Below, in pieces: positions 1 to 7,324 of a DNA stretch of 9,483 bases (its first letter is position 1; each line of letters begins with the position of its first letter). The notes under the pieces are model-generated. The model worked only from the letters and a program-made list of their open reading frames with translations, had not been told where the DNA came from and did not search any database. The position numbers and the translations under genes were made by a program. Source of the DNA: Deltaproteobacteria bacterium (GTDB taxonomy: Bacteria > Desulfobacterota > Syntrophia > Syntrophales > UBA2210); NCBI GenBank assembly GCA_030603465.1, contig JAUVXT010000092.1, positions 1-9,483 of the forward strand, written 5' to 3'.

Positions 1-784
1 CTTCAATTGTGTCTATGATGTCGTTTTCAGAGACGAAGGACATCTCCATATCTATCTGTGTGAATTCGGGTTGACGGTCGGCGCGAAGGTCTTCATCGCG
101 AAAGCATTTCACGATCTGGAAATACTTGTCGAATCCCGAGATCATGAGGAGCTGCTTGAAAAGCTGGGGAGACTGGGGCAGGGCATAGAATTTTCCCGGG
201 TTTATCCTGCTCGGGACGAGATAGTCTCTGGCGCCTTCGGGTGTACTCTTCGTCAGGAAGGGCGTTTCTATTTCGATAAAGCCCTCTTTTTGAAGGTAAT
301 TTCTGGTCTCGAGGGAAACTGTACTCCTCAGCAGCAGATTTCGTTGTATATCTTTTCGCCTCAGATCGAGGTATCGATAGGTAAGGCGTGTGTTTTCCGA
401 TACATCTGTTTCGGATTCGGGAAGAAAGGGGAGCGTATCAGATTCATTGAGAATCTCCAGTTCCTCAACCAACACTTCAACTTTTCCCGTTTTCAGTGAA
501 GGATTGGCCATCTGTGCGGGACGCATCGCGACCTTGCCGGAAACGGCAAGTACAAATTCGTTGCGTATTCTGTGGGCCTTCTCGTGAATTTCGGGATTCA
601 CTTCTTCAGGGTTGAATACGACCTGCACCACCCCGGTTCTGTCCCTGAGGTTCACAAAGATCAGGTTTCCCAGGTCTCTCCTTCTTTCAACCCATCCCAT
701 TAGCACAACTTCTTCACCGCTATGACCGGCATTGAGATCGCCGCAGTAATGTGTCCTCTTTGTTTCCGTTATGAATTCTGACAA
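1..784 (-). CDS. aspS: Aspartate--tRNA ligase (AspRS), N-terminal 261 residues, cut by window edge
   Basis: Charges tRNA-Asp with aspartate in the cytoplasm (class II aminoacyl-tRNA synthetase). The reading frame is open from 784 to the left edge; the remaining half of the usual bacterial protein (about 590 residues) lies outside. Visible in order: an N-terminal OB-fold anticodon-binding domain with GWVERRRDLGNLIFVNLRDR (residues 30-49), then the start of the catalytic core with YRYLDLRR, FLTKSTPEGARDYLVPSR (motif 1 neighbourhood), ALPQSPQLFKQLLM and motif 2 FRDEDLRADRQPEFTQID. These are near-invariant in bacterial AspRS. No ATG fits the known N-terminus. The start is TTG at 782-784, preceded by an AAAGGG ribosome binding site about 10 bases upstream; the next in-frame ATG (codon 29) lies inside the OB fold. 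It begins 24 bp after the hisS stop, so the two synthetase genes are probably cotranscribed. Leu38 sits where non-discriminating AspRS enzymes carry His, which hints at a tRNA-Asp-specific enzyme. Confidence 0.96.
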   Translation of the reverse strand, partial: MSEFITETKRTHYCGDLNAGHSGEEVVLMGWVERRRDLGNLIFVNLRDRTGVVQVVFNPEEVNPEIHEKAHRIRNEFVLAVSGKVAMRPAQMANPSLKTGKVEVLVEELEILNESDTLPFLPESETDVSENTRLTYRYLDLRRKDIQRNLLLRSTVSLETRNYLQKEGFIEIETPFLTKSTPEGARDYLVPSRINPGKFYALPQSPQLFKQLLMISGFDKYFQIVKCFRDEDLRADRQPEFTQIDMEMSFVSENDIIDTIE

Positions 785-808
785 AATAAAATTACCCTTT
801 CCCGGATG

Positions 809-2077
809 TTACTGCTTAAGATTAATCAAGGTTTGTATTATGCCCTCTATTGACTGAATATCTATACTGTTTTGCTCTTTTGTGGCCATGTTTCTCAGGG
901 GGGCCTTCCCCTCGTCAATTTCTCTTTCGCCGATAATAAGGGTATTAAGACAGTTCAATTTGTCGGAGCGCTTCATCTGGCTCTTCAGGCTTCTGTCGGA
1001 AAAATCCATCTCCGTTCTGATTCCCGCTTTTCTCAGAGCATTGCAGAGGGGAAAAGAAAATTCCTGCGCTTTTTGGCCCAGAGCGGCGATAAAGAGGTGC
1101 GGGAATTGGATGAAATCTTCATCTCTTCCCGGCACGAGAGAGATCAGTCGTTCAAGCCCGATGGCGAATCCTATGCCCGGAATATCGGGTCCGCCGAGAA
1201 TCCGCGTGAGACCGTCATATCTTCCGCCCCCTGCTATGGCGTTCTGGGAACCCAGGGATTCCGTAATAATCTCGAAGGCTGTCTGCGTGTAATAGTCAAG
1301 GCCGCGAACCATCCTTGTATTTATCGTATATTCCACACCGAGGAGTTCAAGGTATCTCTTTACGCTTTCAAAATGATCGCCGCAATCTGAACATATATAT
1401 TCAAGTATGCTAGGCGCTTCCGCAATCGATTCCTGGCATGAATCATTCTTACAGTCGAATATTCTCAGGGGATTTGTTTCCAGACGTCTTTTACAGTCCG
1501 GGCAGAGCCTGCCTTCGCGGTCATTAAGAAAATTCTTGATATTTTCTCTGAAGGATGGCCTGCATTCGGGACATCCCAGGGAATTGATTTCAAGTTTCAG
1601 GTTGGTGAGACCCGTCGTTGAGAGAAAATGCGCCAGCATGAAGATAAGTTCACTATCCACGCGCGGGTCTTTTTGACCGATGAATTCCACGTTGATCTGG
1701 TGAAATTGCCTGAATCTGCCTTTCTGCGGCCGTTCACGTCTGAACATAGGGCCGATTGTGAATAGTTTCGTAATGGGGTCAACCTTATACATGTTGTGTT
1801 CAAGGTATGCCCTGATAACGGATGCCGTCGCTTCGGGACGAAGTGTAAGGTACTCATCACCGCGGTCGAGGAAGGTGTACATCTCCTTTTCCACGATATC
1901 GGTTGTCTCGCCTATCCCTCTCTTGAAAAGCTCCGTCTTTTCCAGAAGGGGTATCTTTATCTCATGAATTCCGTAGTTGGCGAATACCTGTCGCGCTATT
2001 TTTTCAACATGCTGCCATTTTCCCGATTCTTCGGGGAGTATATCTTTAAATCCCCGGACTGCCGTAATATTAGACAT
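809..2077 (-). CDS. hisS: Histidine--tRNA ligase (HisRS)
   Basis: Attaches histidine to tRNA-His; class II synthetase, cytoplasmic, normally a homodimer. The 422-residue length is typical. Visible signatures: the N-terminal RGFKDILPEE (8-17), TLRPEATASVIRAY (78-91), class II motif 2 FRRERPQKGRFRQF (112-125), the histidine-specific RGLDYY (258-263) and GGGRYDGL (283-290), and motif 3 GIGFAIGLERL (301-311). A C-terminal anticodon-binding domain runs from about 325 to the end. Cysteine pairs (CPEC 169-172, CPDC 192-195, CKNDSC 209-214, CSDC 229-232) lie in the insertion domain, as in many bacterial HisRS, and may bind zinc. The ATG at 2075-2077 follows an AGGAGA ribosome binding site (complement of 2085-2090) with seven bases between. 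aspS follows after 24 bp. A weak sigma-70-like promoter lies just upstream. Confidence 0.97.
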   Translation of the reverse strand: MSNITAVRGFKDILPEESGKWQHVEKIARQVFANYGIHEIKIPLLEKTELFKRGIGETTDIVEKEMYTFLDRGDEYLTLRPEATASVIRAYLEHNMYKVDPITKLFTIGPMFRRERPQKGRFRQFHQINVEFIGQKDPRVDSELIFMLAHFLSTTGLTNLKLEINSLGCPECRPSFRENIKNFLNDREGRLCPDCKRRLETNPLRIFDCKNDSCQESIAEAPSILEYICSDCGDHFESVKRYLELLGVEYTINTRMVRGLDYYTQTAFEIITESLGSQNAIAGGGRYDGLTRILGGPDIPGIGFAIGLERLISLVPGRDEDFIQFPHLFIAALGQKAQEFSFPLCNALRKAGIRTEMDFSDRSLKSQMKRSDKLNCLNTLIIGEREIDEGKAPLRNMATKEQNSIDIQSIEGIIQTLINLKQ

Positions 2078-2104
2078 ATTAAAATCTCCTGTTTAAGGGG
2101 AAGA

Positions 2105-2133
2105 TTTTTAACATATATCCGTTCAAAGGGCAA
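2105..2133 (-). promoter_or_regulatory. Candidate sigma-70 promoter for hisS-aspS
   Basis: On the minus strand, TTGCCC (2133-2128) and TAAAAA (2110-2105) are separated by 17 bp and lie about 28 bp before the hisS start. Each hexamer matches its consensus at four of six positions. Spacing and position are right but the boxes are weak, so this is a candidate only. It lies between the palindromic repeat and hisS, and would let hisS be expressed independently of comEC. Confidence 0.3.
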
Positions 2134-2177
2134 GTGGCCGAATGAAACCGGGACGCTGTTCGAGAACGTACCGCAGT

Positions 2178-2323
2178 TGCCATTTCGAGCGGAGCGAGAA
2201 ATCGTAAGATTGTATTGAACATACGTCGGTTTCAGATTTCTCCCTGGCCCGGACCTGGCTTGCATGGACAGCGCGATCACCCAAAGATGTCGCGCCAGGG
2301 CAGGCCCTTTGGTCGAAATGACA
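2178..2323. repeat. Palindromic intergenic repeat with ATTTCGA ends (REP/MITE-like)
   Basis: The outer arms TGCCATTTCGA (2178-2188) and TCGAAATGACA (2313-2323) are inverted copies with one mismatch. Inside them GAGAAATC (2196-2203) faces GATTTCTC (2235-2242), and GCGCGA (2271-2276) faces TCGCGC (2290-2295) around a 13-base loop. The pattern CATTTCGAGC-GGAGC-GAGAAATC resembles, from memory, a dispersed palindromic family seen in many bacterial genomes with TGTCATTTCGA ends. The element fills most of the gap between the comEC stop and hisS, ending 7 bp from the comEC stop codon. Its folded RNA could act as a 3' end or processing signal for comEC. The minus-strand open frames over it look like chance frames. 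No transposase is present, so if mobile it would depend on enzymes encoded elsewhere. Confidence 0.72.
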
Positions 2324-2330
2324 TAAAGAT

Positions 2331-4766
2331 CTATTCTCGGACAGACTCCCGGGGAACATAGCATGAATAACGGATATCCGTTCCGTCGATTGTGAATGAA
2401 ACCGCCCCGTTTTCGTCGGTTCTCAATATTTCTACGCCCATTTTACCGCATATATTAAGTAGTTCCTGACGGGGATAACCGAAAAAATTGTCTTTACCGC
2501 AACTGGATACAATAAATTCGGGATGAACCATGCCGAGGAAAGATGGGGTGACAGCAGTATATGCGCCATGGTGTGGGGCAAGAAGAATGGCGCTTTTCAT
2601 GTCGGCGCCGTTAACCATAAGGAATTTTTCGGCTGGTTCTTCTATGTCCGCGGGTAACAGAATGCCGATATTATTATAGCCGATCTTCATGACTACGGAA
2701 TTATTGTTGGTGTCAAATTCCGGACCCGCTTTGGGGGGATGAATTATCCTTACTGTGGCGCCGCCGATTATCTTTTCGGGGGTGTCGGAGCTTACGATTC
2801 GATGGGGTATGCCCCTTTCAGCAATAACCCTTGTAAATTCTTTGTAGGATTCACTTTCAGACTCTTTACCGTTTGACCATACCTCGTTTACCGCGAAGTT
2901 TTTCAGTATGAAGACAAGTCCTGCCAGATGATCCTGATGGGGATGGGTCAGGACTATTAAATCGACGCGTTTTATCCTTTCATGCCACAGATAGGGCGCC
3001 ACGACGTAACGTCCGACATCAAAGGATTCTCCGTAAAATCCGCCGCCGTCGATCAGCATATTTTTGCCTCCGGGAAACCTTACAAGTGTCGAACTGCCCT
3101 GGCCCACGTCGATAAAGGTAACCTGAATCTTTCCCGGGTTTATTGCCTTTATATTTATATAGGCAAAAATGCCAACGTAGAATAACGCTATGACAGCCAG
3201 GAATATTGAGAATTTTGCTCTACGCGAGTGTATCAGTCTCGCCGACAGAAAGATGAAAGCGTAATATAAAAATACTTCGAGAATGGATGGATTGGTGACG
3301 GTGAAGCTGGAAAAGGAAAAATGTGACAGATAATCAATTATATAATTGGAAATACAGATGAAAAAAGAAGATATCTTGATGAGAATGCCGGCCAGATAGG
3401 CTGAAAGAGGCAGAACGGCCGCGGCGAAAAGACCAACAGGAAGCACAATGAAGCCGATTATAGGAATTATAAGGAGATTGGATAAGAGTGTCATCGTTGA
3501 GATTCTGTTGAAATAAAAGGCTATCAGGGGAGCCGTTCCTATTGCCGCGCTGAAACTTACAAAAATGAAGAGGACAATTCGTATAACAATCTTCATCGTG
3601 CGAGATATTTCATTCATCTTCCACTTCGGAAGGAGGGAGTTTAAAGCCGGCGTTATTATTAAAATAGCCGCAACGGCAATAAATGAAAGCTGGAATGACA
3701 CATCGAAGAGCGAAACCGGGCTAAAGGCGAGGATTAAAAATGCGGCAAAAGCGAGCGTATTCAATAAATCCCGTTCTCTTCCAATAAGGATTGCAATAAG
3801 AAAGCAGAGAATCATTATTGTGGCCCGGATCGTGGAGATACTGTAACCGGCAATCAATGCGTAACTCATTATCGGTATTATGGAATAGAGGGCTGAAACC
3901 TTGATTATATTGAATCTCAAGAGGAGGTATCCGGAGGTTTTCATGATCCACCTGATAATAATGAAAGATAGAAAGGCTATGATCCCTATATGAAGACCCG
4001 ATATGGCAAGTACATGAGAAATGCCTGTCCTGTTGAAGTTTTCACGAATTTCCCCGGGAATTTCTCTCTTTTCTCCCAGAATGAGGGCCTGCAGTATTTT
4101 GCTTTCGGGCGATGATGAGTGCTCCAGTATTATTTTTCGCAGTTTCGTTCTGTATCCTTCAAGGGATGATTTGAGAATATTCCCCGTATTTTCTCTGATA
4201 ACGACGATATGTGTGGGATTGTTTACGGAGCCCCGGAGTCGTATGCCCCTGAAAAGGAGATACCTTTTATAGTCAAAACCACCCGGATTATTGAAGTTGT
4301 GAGGCACTCTCAACAAAACCTTCGCCCTGATGTAATCGCCGCATTTGAAGGAGCGGTCTTTGATTCGGACGGAGAGGAGAATCTTTTCATCTGTCGGGAT
4401 GTATATGCCCCCGTTTATAATTCTCTTTGTGGCCACGACCAGATCGATTTTATGAGGTGATACTTCAGGGTTTTTGCAAATAACGCCCTCGATAGTGACT
4501 TTTTCTTTATCTGTGAATTGAGAAATGTTTTTCCCGGCGGGCTTTGGGTGGAGATAAAAATTAATATTCAGGATTCCAAAAAAGAATAATGATAAGATGA
4601 TAAATGAGAAAATATAAACCTTCCTCTTTTTGACGAGTGAGAAGAGGAGGCCGGTCAAAGAGGCCAGAGAAAGTAAGATTGCGATGAAACCGGGGATTTC
4701 AATCAGGTATCCGGTAAGAAGACCGGAAATGAGAAAAATAAGTAATGGAATTATGGGTTGTTGCAT
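2331..4766 (-). CDS. comEC: ComEC/Rec2-family DNA uptake channel protein
   Basis: Inner-membrane protein that passes single-stranded DNA into the cytoplasm during natural transformation. The 811-residue length fits the full three-part architecture. Residues 1-70 hold two or three membrane helices. About 75-200 is the soluble OB-like N-terminal region (with the family-typical NNPGGFDYKRYL at 159-170). About 220-530 is the multi-helix Competence domain with the hallmark NRTGISHVLAISGLHIG (245-261). From about 548 a metallo-beta-lactamase domain starts with DVGQGSSTLV and LIDGGG and has the metal-binding THPHQDH (607-613) and a later APHHG. Metal ligands appear intact, so the domain may be an active nuclease. 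The ATG at 4764-4766 follows a GGAAG ribosome binding site (complement of 4771-4775). It is divergent from pilS with a 48-bp gap. Truncated ComEC-like proteins of other function exist, but this one is complete. Confidence 0.94.
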   Translation of the reverse strand: MQQPIIPLLIFLISGLLTGYLIEIPGFIAILLSLASLTGLLFSLVKKRKVYIFSFIILSLFFFGILNINFYLHPKPAGKNISQFTDKEKVTIEGVICKNPEVSPHKIDLVVATKRIINGGIYIPTDEKILLSVRIKDRSFKCGDYIRAKVLLRVPHNFNNPGGFDYKRYLLFRGIRLRGSVNNPTHIVVIRENTGNILKSSLEGYRTKLRKIILEHSSSPESKILQALILGEKREIPGEIRENFNRTGISHVLAISGLHIGIIAFLSFIIIRWIMKTSGYLLLRFNIIKVSALYSIIPIMSYALIAGYSISTIRATIMILCFLIAILIGRERDLLNTLAFAAFLILAFSPVSLFDVSFQLSFIAVAAILIITPALNSLLPKWKMNEISRTMKIVIRIVLFIFVSFSAAIGTAPLIAFYFNRISTMTLLSNLLIIPIIGFIVLPVGLFAAAVLPLSAYLAGILIKISSFFICISNYIIDYLSHFSFSSFTVTNPSILEVFLYYAFIFLSARLIHSRRAKFSIFLAVIALFYVGIFAYINIKAINPGKIQVTFIDVGQGSSTLVRFPGGKNMLIDGGGFYGESFDVGRYVVAPYLWHERIKRVDLIVLTHPHQDHLAGLVFILKNFAVNEVWSNGKESESESYKEFTRVIAERGIPHRIVSSDTPEKIIGGATVRIIHPPKAGPEFDTNNNSVVMKIGYNNIGILLPADIEEPAEKFLMVNGADMKSAILLAPHHGAYTAVTPSFLGMVHPEFIVSSCGKDNFFGYPRQELLNICGKMGVEILRTDENGAVSFTIDGTDIRYSCYVPRESVRE

Positions 4767-4772
4767 AAATCT

Positions 4773-4801
4773 TCCAGTTGTGGTTTATTTTACGAACTGG
4801 A
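4773..4801. promoter_or_regulatory. Inverted repeat in the comEC/pilS divergent gap
   Basis: TCCAGTT (4773-4779) and AACTGGA (4795-4801) form a perfect 7-bp inverted repeat with a 15-base AT-rich spacer. The arms overlap both ribosome binding sites: GGAAG of comEC on the minus strand and GGAGG (4799-4803) of pilS on the plus strand. The gap between the two start codons is only 48 bp, so promoters must reach into the opposing genes. The repeat could be an operator for both, or an mRNA hairpin that hides the pilS ribosome binding site. Seen: the repeat and its position. Function is inference. Confidence 0.4.
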
Positions 4802-4814
4802 GGCAATCAATTCG

Positions 4815-6473
4815 ATGAGCAGCGAGTTAGTACAGGACGAAATGCAGATCAAGAGACTGCGATGGTTAATGTTTTACAGGGTTATAACCGTCTCCTTCTT
4901 CCTCGGCATTGCCGCAATAATCCAGTTTAGAGGAGTAGAGCCGCTTCCTCAGACATCCCTTCATTCAATCTACGCGATAATAGGAATAACATACCTCCTC
5001 TCTATTTTATATGTATTTCTTTTAAAGAATATCAGTGAATTATCTATTAATATATATATTCAATGCGTTTTTGACGTTATCTTGATTACCGCCCTTGTAT
5101 ATGCGACGGGAGGAGTTGAAAGTATATATCCCACGCTGTACCCGTTGATTATAATATATTCCGCGCTCTTTCTGGGAGGGAAGGGGGTAATACTGATCGC
5201 TTCCTTCAGCAGTATTATGTATGGTCTCCTCCTCGATCTGGAGTTCTATCGCGTTATTCAACCCATATACAGCGTACCCCATGTGTACGTATCCGGTCCC
5301 GGATATGTGTTTTCACGGATCTTTGCCCATATAGCCTCATTTTATATTATCGCCGTATTATCAAACTTTGTGATCCGGCAGGAAAGAAGGGCCAGGGTAC
5401 TTCTTTCGGAACGGGAAAGCGCGTTTGAACAACTCGATTTACTCCATCGGAGCATCATTGAATCAGTCGGTTCGGGGATTATGACGGCTGATCGCGCCGG
5501 GAGAATCAGATCCTTAAACAGGGCGGCCGAGGAAATATCGGGTTATTTGTTCGATAAAATAAAGGGTAAAAAGATCGAAGCTGTTTTCCCCAATATGTTT
5601 GAAGTGATGAAAAAAAAGGACGGGATACTGGACAGATTCGAATTGACCCTATCGCGTCAGGATGACGAGAATAAGATATTGGGTTTTTCCGTATTCCCGT
5701 TGATCGATCCCGGAGGAAAAAACATCGGGAACATATATATATTTCAAGACCTTACTTCTGTCAGAAACATGGAAAGAGAAGTTGAGAAAAGCAAAAAGCT
5801 CGCATTTATCGGAGAGATGGCATCGGCGCTGGCGCATGAGTTGAGGACGCCTCTGGTATCGATAGGGGGCTCGATTCAGCTATTGCTAAAGGATCTGAAA
5901 TTGGATAAAACAGACAGGCAACTGATGAACATCATACTTAGAGGCAAGGATCAGCTGGAAGATCTGGCGAATAATTTTCTCTTTCTGGCACGATCCAGTT
6001 CAGAAAACCGTTCACGCATCAAAATAGGGGAGATATTCGACGACATAATAGAGTCTATCCGCTTCGGGCCTGACTGGACCGAAAATATAGAAATAGAAAG
6101 GGACATATCGGTCAGAAACGATGTATATGGAAGCAAAACAGAGATCAGGCAGATATTCTGGAACATTATATTGAACGCCCTGCAGTCGATGCCGGAAGGG
6201 GGCAAACTGAAAATAAGTACCCGGATGGTTAATAAAAGCGATGGGAATAAATTTTTGAAAGTCTCCATATCGGACACGGGTTGCGGGATAGGGAAAGAGG
6301 ATATGGGAAAGGTATTGGAGCCATTTTATACAACGAAGGAGAGGGGCACCGGTCTGGGACTTGCCATAGTAAACAGGATCGTTGAGATTCACAGAGGTGA
6401 ATTCAGGATAGAGAGTGAATTGAATAAAGGAACAACATGCACAATTCTCTTGCCGAGAAAAATAGAGGATTAA
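4815..6473 (+). CDS. pilS: PilS-type membrane sensor histidine kinase
   Basis: Sensor kinase predicted to phosphorylate the downstream PilR-like regulator and so control pilin expression. 552 residues. Six hydrophobic segments near residues 23-38, 52-70, 80-97, 108-121, 124-140 and 169-187 anchor it in the inner membrane with short loops, as in PilS. A linker helix follows, then a PAS domain (about 211-320, beginning IIESVGSGIMTAD). The HisKA H-box is ALAHELRTPL with phospho-acceptor His341. The HATPase has N-box WNIILNAL (Asn454), G1 DTGCGIG (Asp487 onward) and G2 GTGLGLAI (511-518). All catalytic motifs look intact. An upstream in-frame ATG at 4758 would overlap the comEC start. ATG 4815 is preferred because GGAGG (4799-4803) precedes it, though its 11-base spacing is on the long side. 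In most genomes pilS runs directly into pilR; here a repeat and a toxin-antitoxin pair intervene. The name rests on topology plus the pilR/pilA context. Confidence 0.86.
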   Translation: MSSELVQDEMQIKRLRWLMFYRVITVSFFLGIAAIIQFRGVEPLPQTSLHSIYAIIGITYLLSILYVFLLKNISELSINIYIQCVFDVILITALVYATGGVESIYPTLYPLIIIYSALFLGGKGVILIASFSSIMYGLLLDLEFYRVIQPIYSVPHVYVSGPGYVFSRIFAHIASFYIIAVLSNFVIRQERRARVLLSERESAFEQLDLLHRSIIESVGSGIMTADRAGRIRSLNRAAEEISGYLFDKIKGKKIEAVFPNMFEVMKKKDGILDRFELTLSRQDDENKILGFSVFPLIDPGGKNIGNIYIFQDLTSVRNMEREVEKSKKLAFIGEMASALAHELRTPLVSIGGSIQLLLKDLKLDKTDRQLMNIILRGKDQLEDLANNFLFLARSSSENRSRIKIGEIFDDIIESIRFGPDWTENIEIERDISVRNDVYGSKTEIRQIFWNIILNALQSMPEGGKLKISTRMVNKSDGNKFLKVSISDTGCGIGKEDMGKVLEPFYTTKERGTGLGLAIVNRIVEIHRGEFRIESELNKGTTCTILLPRKIED

Positions 6474-6477
6474 TAGC

Positions 6478-6573
6478 TTCGTAAAAAGCTCCGCTGCGCC
6501 ACTTTACGGTTATAAAAGGAATTTAAAAGACCGGATTCCGGCTTGGCCGTCATCCCCCGGACTCCGATCCGGA
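6478..6573. repeat. Hairpin-rich intergenic repeat after pilS
   Basis: CGTAAA (6480-6485) faces TTTACG (6503-6508) around a 17-base loop. Further on, CCGGA (6531-6535) and TCCGG (6537-6541) form a tight palindrome, and a second CCGGA (6557-6561)/TCCGG (6568-6572) pair has a six-base loop. The stretch CCGTCATCCCCCGGACTCCG resembles, from recall, a degenerate copy of the common dispersed element with GTCATTCCCGGAC-TTGATCCGG ends. There is no T-run, so it is not a classical terminator. It lies between pilS and the toxin-antitoxin promoter and may mark the left edge of inserted DNA. No coding frame is supported here. Confidence 0.5.
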
Positions 6574-6599
6574 ACGGTGGATTGGACATGGTTTTGTTC

Positions 6600-6631
6600 T
6601 TGACGTGTCTGCGCATCGATGTTATCATGAT
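6600..6631 (+). promoter_or_regulatory. Sigma-70 promoter and palindromic operator for the toxin-antitoxin pair
   Basis: TTGACG (6600-6605) and TATCAT (6623-6628) each match consensus at five of six positions with the ideal 17-bp spacer. They lie 36 bp upstream of the antitoxin GTG. The perfect 8-bp palindrome ATCATGAT (6624-6631) overlaps the -10 box, the position where ribbon-helix-helix antitoxins commonly bind to repress their own operon. The promoter is visible; the operator role is inferred. Confidence 0.6.
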
Positions 6632-6650
6632 GTGCAACTATTGTAATCAT

Positions 6651-6666
6651 GGAGGTATCTATTGTG
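6651..6666 (+). promoter_or_regulatory. Ribosome binding site fixing the antitoxin start at GTG 6664
   Basis: GGAGG at 6651-6655 lies eight bases before GTG 6664-6666. The in-frame ATG at 6649-6651 overlaps this ribosome binding site and has no such site of its own. Starting at GTG gives the N-terminus MIRTQIQIE, which matches the usual beginning of ribbon-helix-helix antitoxins of this kind. Confidence 0.8.
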
Positions 6667-6924
6667 ATACGTACACAGATTCAAATTGAAGATCAACAGG
6701 CGGAGTGGTTAAAGGCCTCGGCAAAGGAAAGGGGGGTGTCCATTTCCCAGCTGATACGGGACAGCATTAACTTTTATCGTATTCGCGGGGAGCGGAATTC
6801 CCTCAAAAAGAGAGCGCTGGCCGCCGTCGGGCGTTTTGCTTCCGGATCCCCCGACATCTCCGAACGGCACGATGACTATCTGACAGATGCTTACGAAACA
6901 GGGGATCGCCATGACAACAAATAA
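6664..6924 (+). CDS. Ribbon-helix-helix antitoxin (VapB-like)
   Basis: DNA-binding antitoxin expected to neutralise the PIN toxin encoded next and to repress the shared promoter. 86 residues from the GTG start. Residues 1-9 (MIRTQIQIE) form the predicted DNA-contacting beta strand. Two helices follow (about 10-22, and about 27-40 containing the GVSISQLIRDSI turn), together the MetJ/Arc/CopG-type fold. The C-terminal half (AAVGRFASGSPDISERHDDYL) is a conserved tail that usually wraps the PIN partner. Its stop overlaps the toxin start by 14 bases, which implies translational coupling. The fold is well supported by sequence pattern; the exact family is from recall. It lies between pilS and pilR on the same strand. 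Confidence 0.85.
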   Translation: MIRTQIQIEDQQAEWLKASAKERGVSISQLIRDSINFYRIRGERNSLKKRALAAVGRFASGSPDISERHDDYLTDAYETGDRHDNK

Positions 6925-7324
6925 TGCGGCGTTCGTGGATACGTCGGCATTCTATGCTCTTATGGATAGTTCCGACAAACATCATGCGGAAGCGGCGGCC
7001 TTGTGGATTTCTTTAATAGAAGAGAACTTTCGCCTTCTGACCACCAACTATGTTGCGCTGGAAACTGTGGCCCTCTTGCAGAACCGGCTTGGTTTTGACG
7101 CCTCAAGCCTTTGGTACAGGGATATTCTGGGTGTAGCGGAGGTTGTGTGGACTGACGAATATTTGCATCGTCTGGCTTTTGAACTCTGGCTAAGCCTGGG
7201 TAAAAGACGGTTAAGCCTTGTGGACTGCGTAAGTTTCGTTGCCATGCGACAACGCCAAATTGCCGGGGTCTTCTGTTTTGACAGGCATTTCGCGGATGAA
7301 GGCTTCGAGATTATGTCTATATGA
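6911..7324 (+). CDS. PIN-domain ribonuclease toxin (VapC-like)
   Basis: Predicted Mg-dependent endoribonuclease toxin of a type II toxin-antitoxin pair; related VapC proteins cut tRNA or rRNA. 137 residues, the normal size for a single PIN domain. The acidic active-site set is present: Asp10 in FVDTSAFYAL, Glu51 in NYVALETVAL, Asp105 in LSLVDCVSFV, and Asp124 (or Asp129) in FCFDRHFADEGF. It therefore looks catalytically intact. ATG 6911 has GGGGA five bases upstream (6901-6905) and overlaps the antitoxin gene by 14 bases. An in-frame ATG at 6887 would add eight residues that do not resemble PIN N-termini. The stop lies 33 bases before pilR, so toxin transcripts can read into pilR. Substrate cannot be told from sequence. 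Confidence 0.88.
   Translation: MTTNNAAFVDTSAFYALMDSSDKHHAEAAALWISLIEENFRLLTTNYVALETVALLQNRLGFDASSLWYRDILGVAEVVWTDEYLHRLAFELWLSLGKRRLSLVDCVSFVAMRQRQIAGVFCFDRHFADEGFEIMSI

Noticed and set aside
71..499. Plus-strand frame of 142 codons
   Set aside because: Antisense shadow of aspS, whose minus-strand translation has unmistakable AspRS motifs.
872..1390. Plus-strand frames over hisS (also 882-1292, 1796-2218)
   Set aside because: Opposite-strand shadows of hisS; low-complexity, no recognisable domain and no suitable ribosome binding site noted.
1996..2364. Minus-strand frames of 122 and 78 codons between comEC and hisS
   Set aside because: They run through the palindromic repeat and overlap comEC or hisS ends out of frame; no family resemblance.
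4758..4814. Longer pilS start at ATG 4758
   Set aside because: It overlaps the comEC start codon and adds a non-homologous-looking N-terminus; ATG 4815 has GGAGG upstream.
6480..6508. Rho-independent terminator after pilS
   Set aside because: The stem is only 6 bp with a 17-base loop and no T-run follows.
6649..6663. Antitoxin start at ATG 6649
   Set aside because: This ATG overlaps the GGAGG that serves GTG 6664, and the GTG start gives the family-typical MIRTQIQ N-terminus.
6887..6910. Toxin start at ATG 6887
   Set aside because: It adds eight residues before a PIN N-terminus that already begins properly at 6911 with its own GGGGA site.
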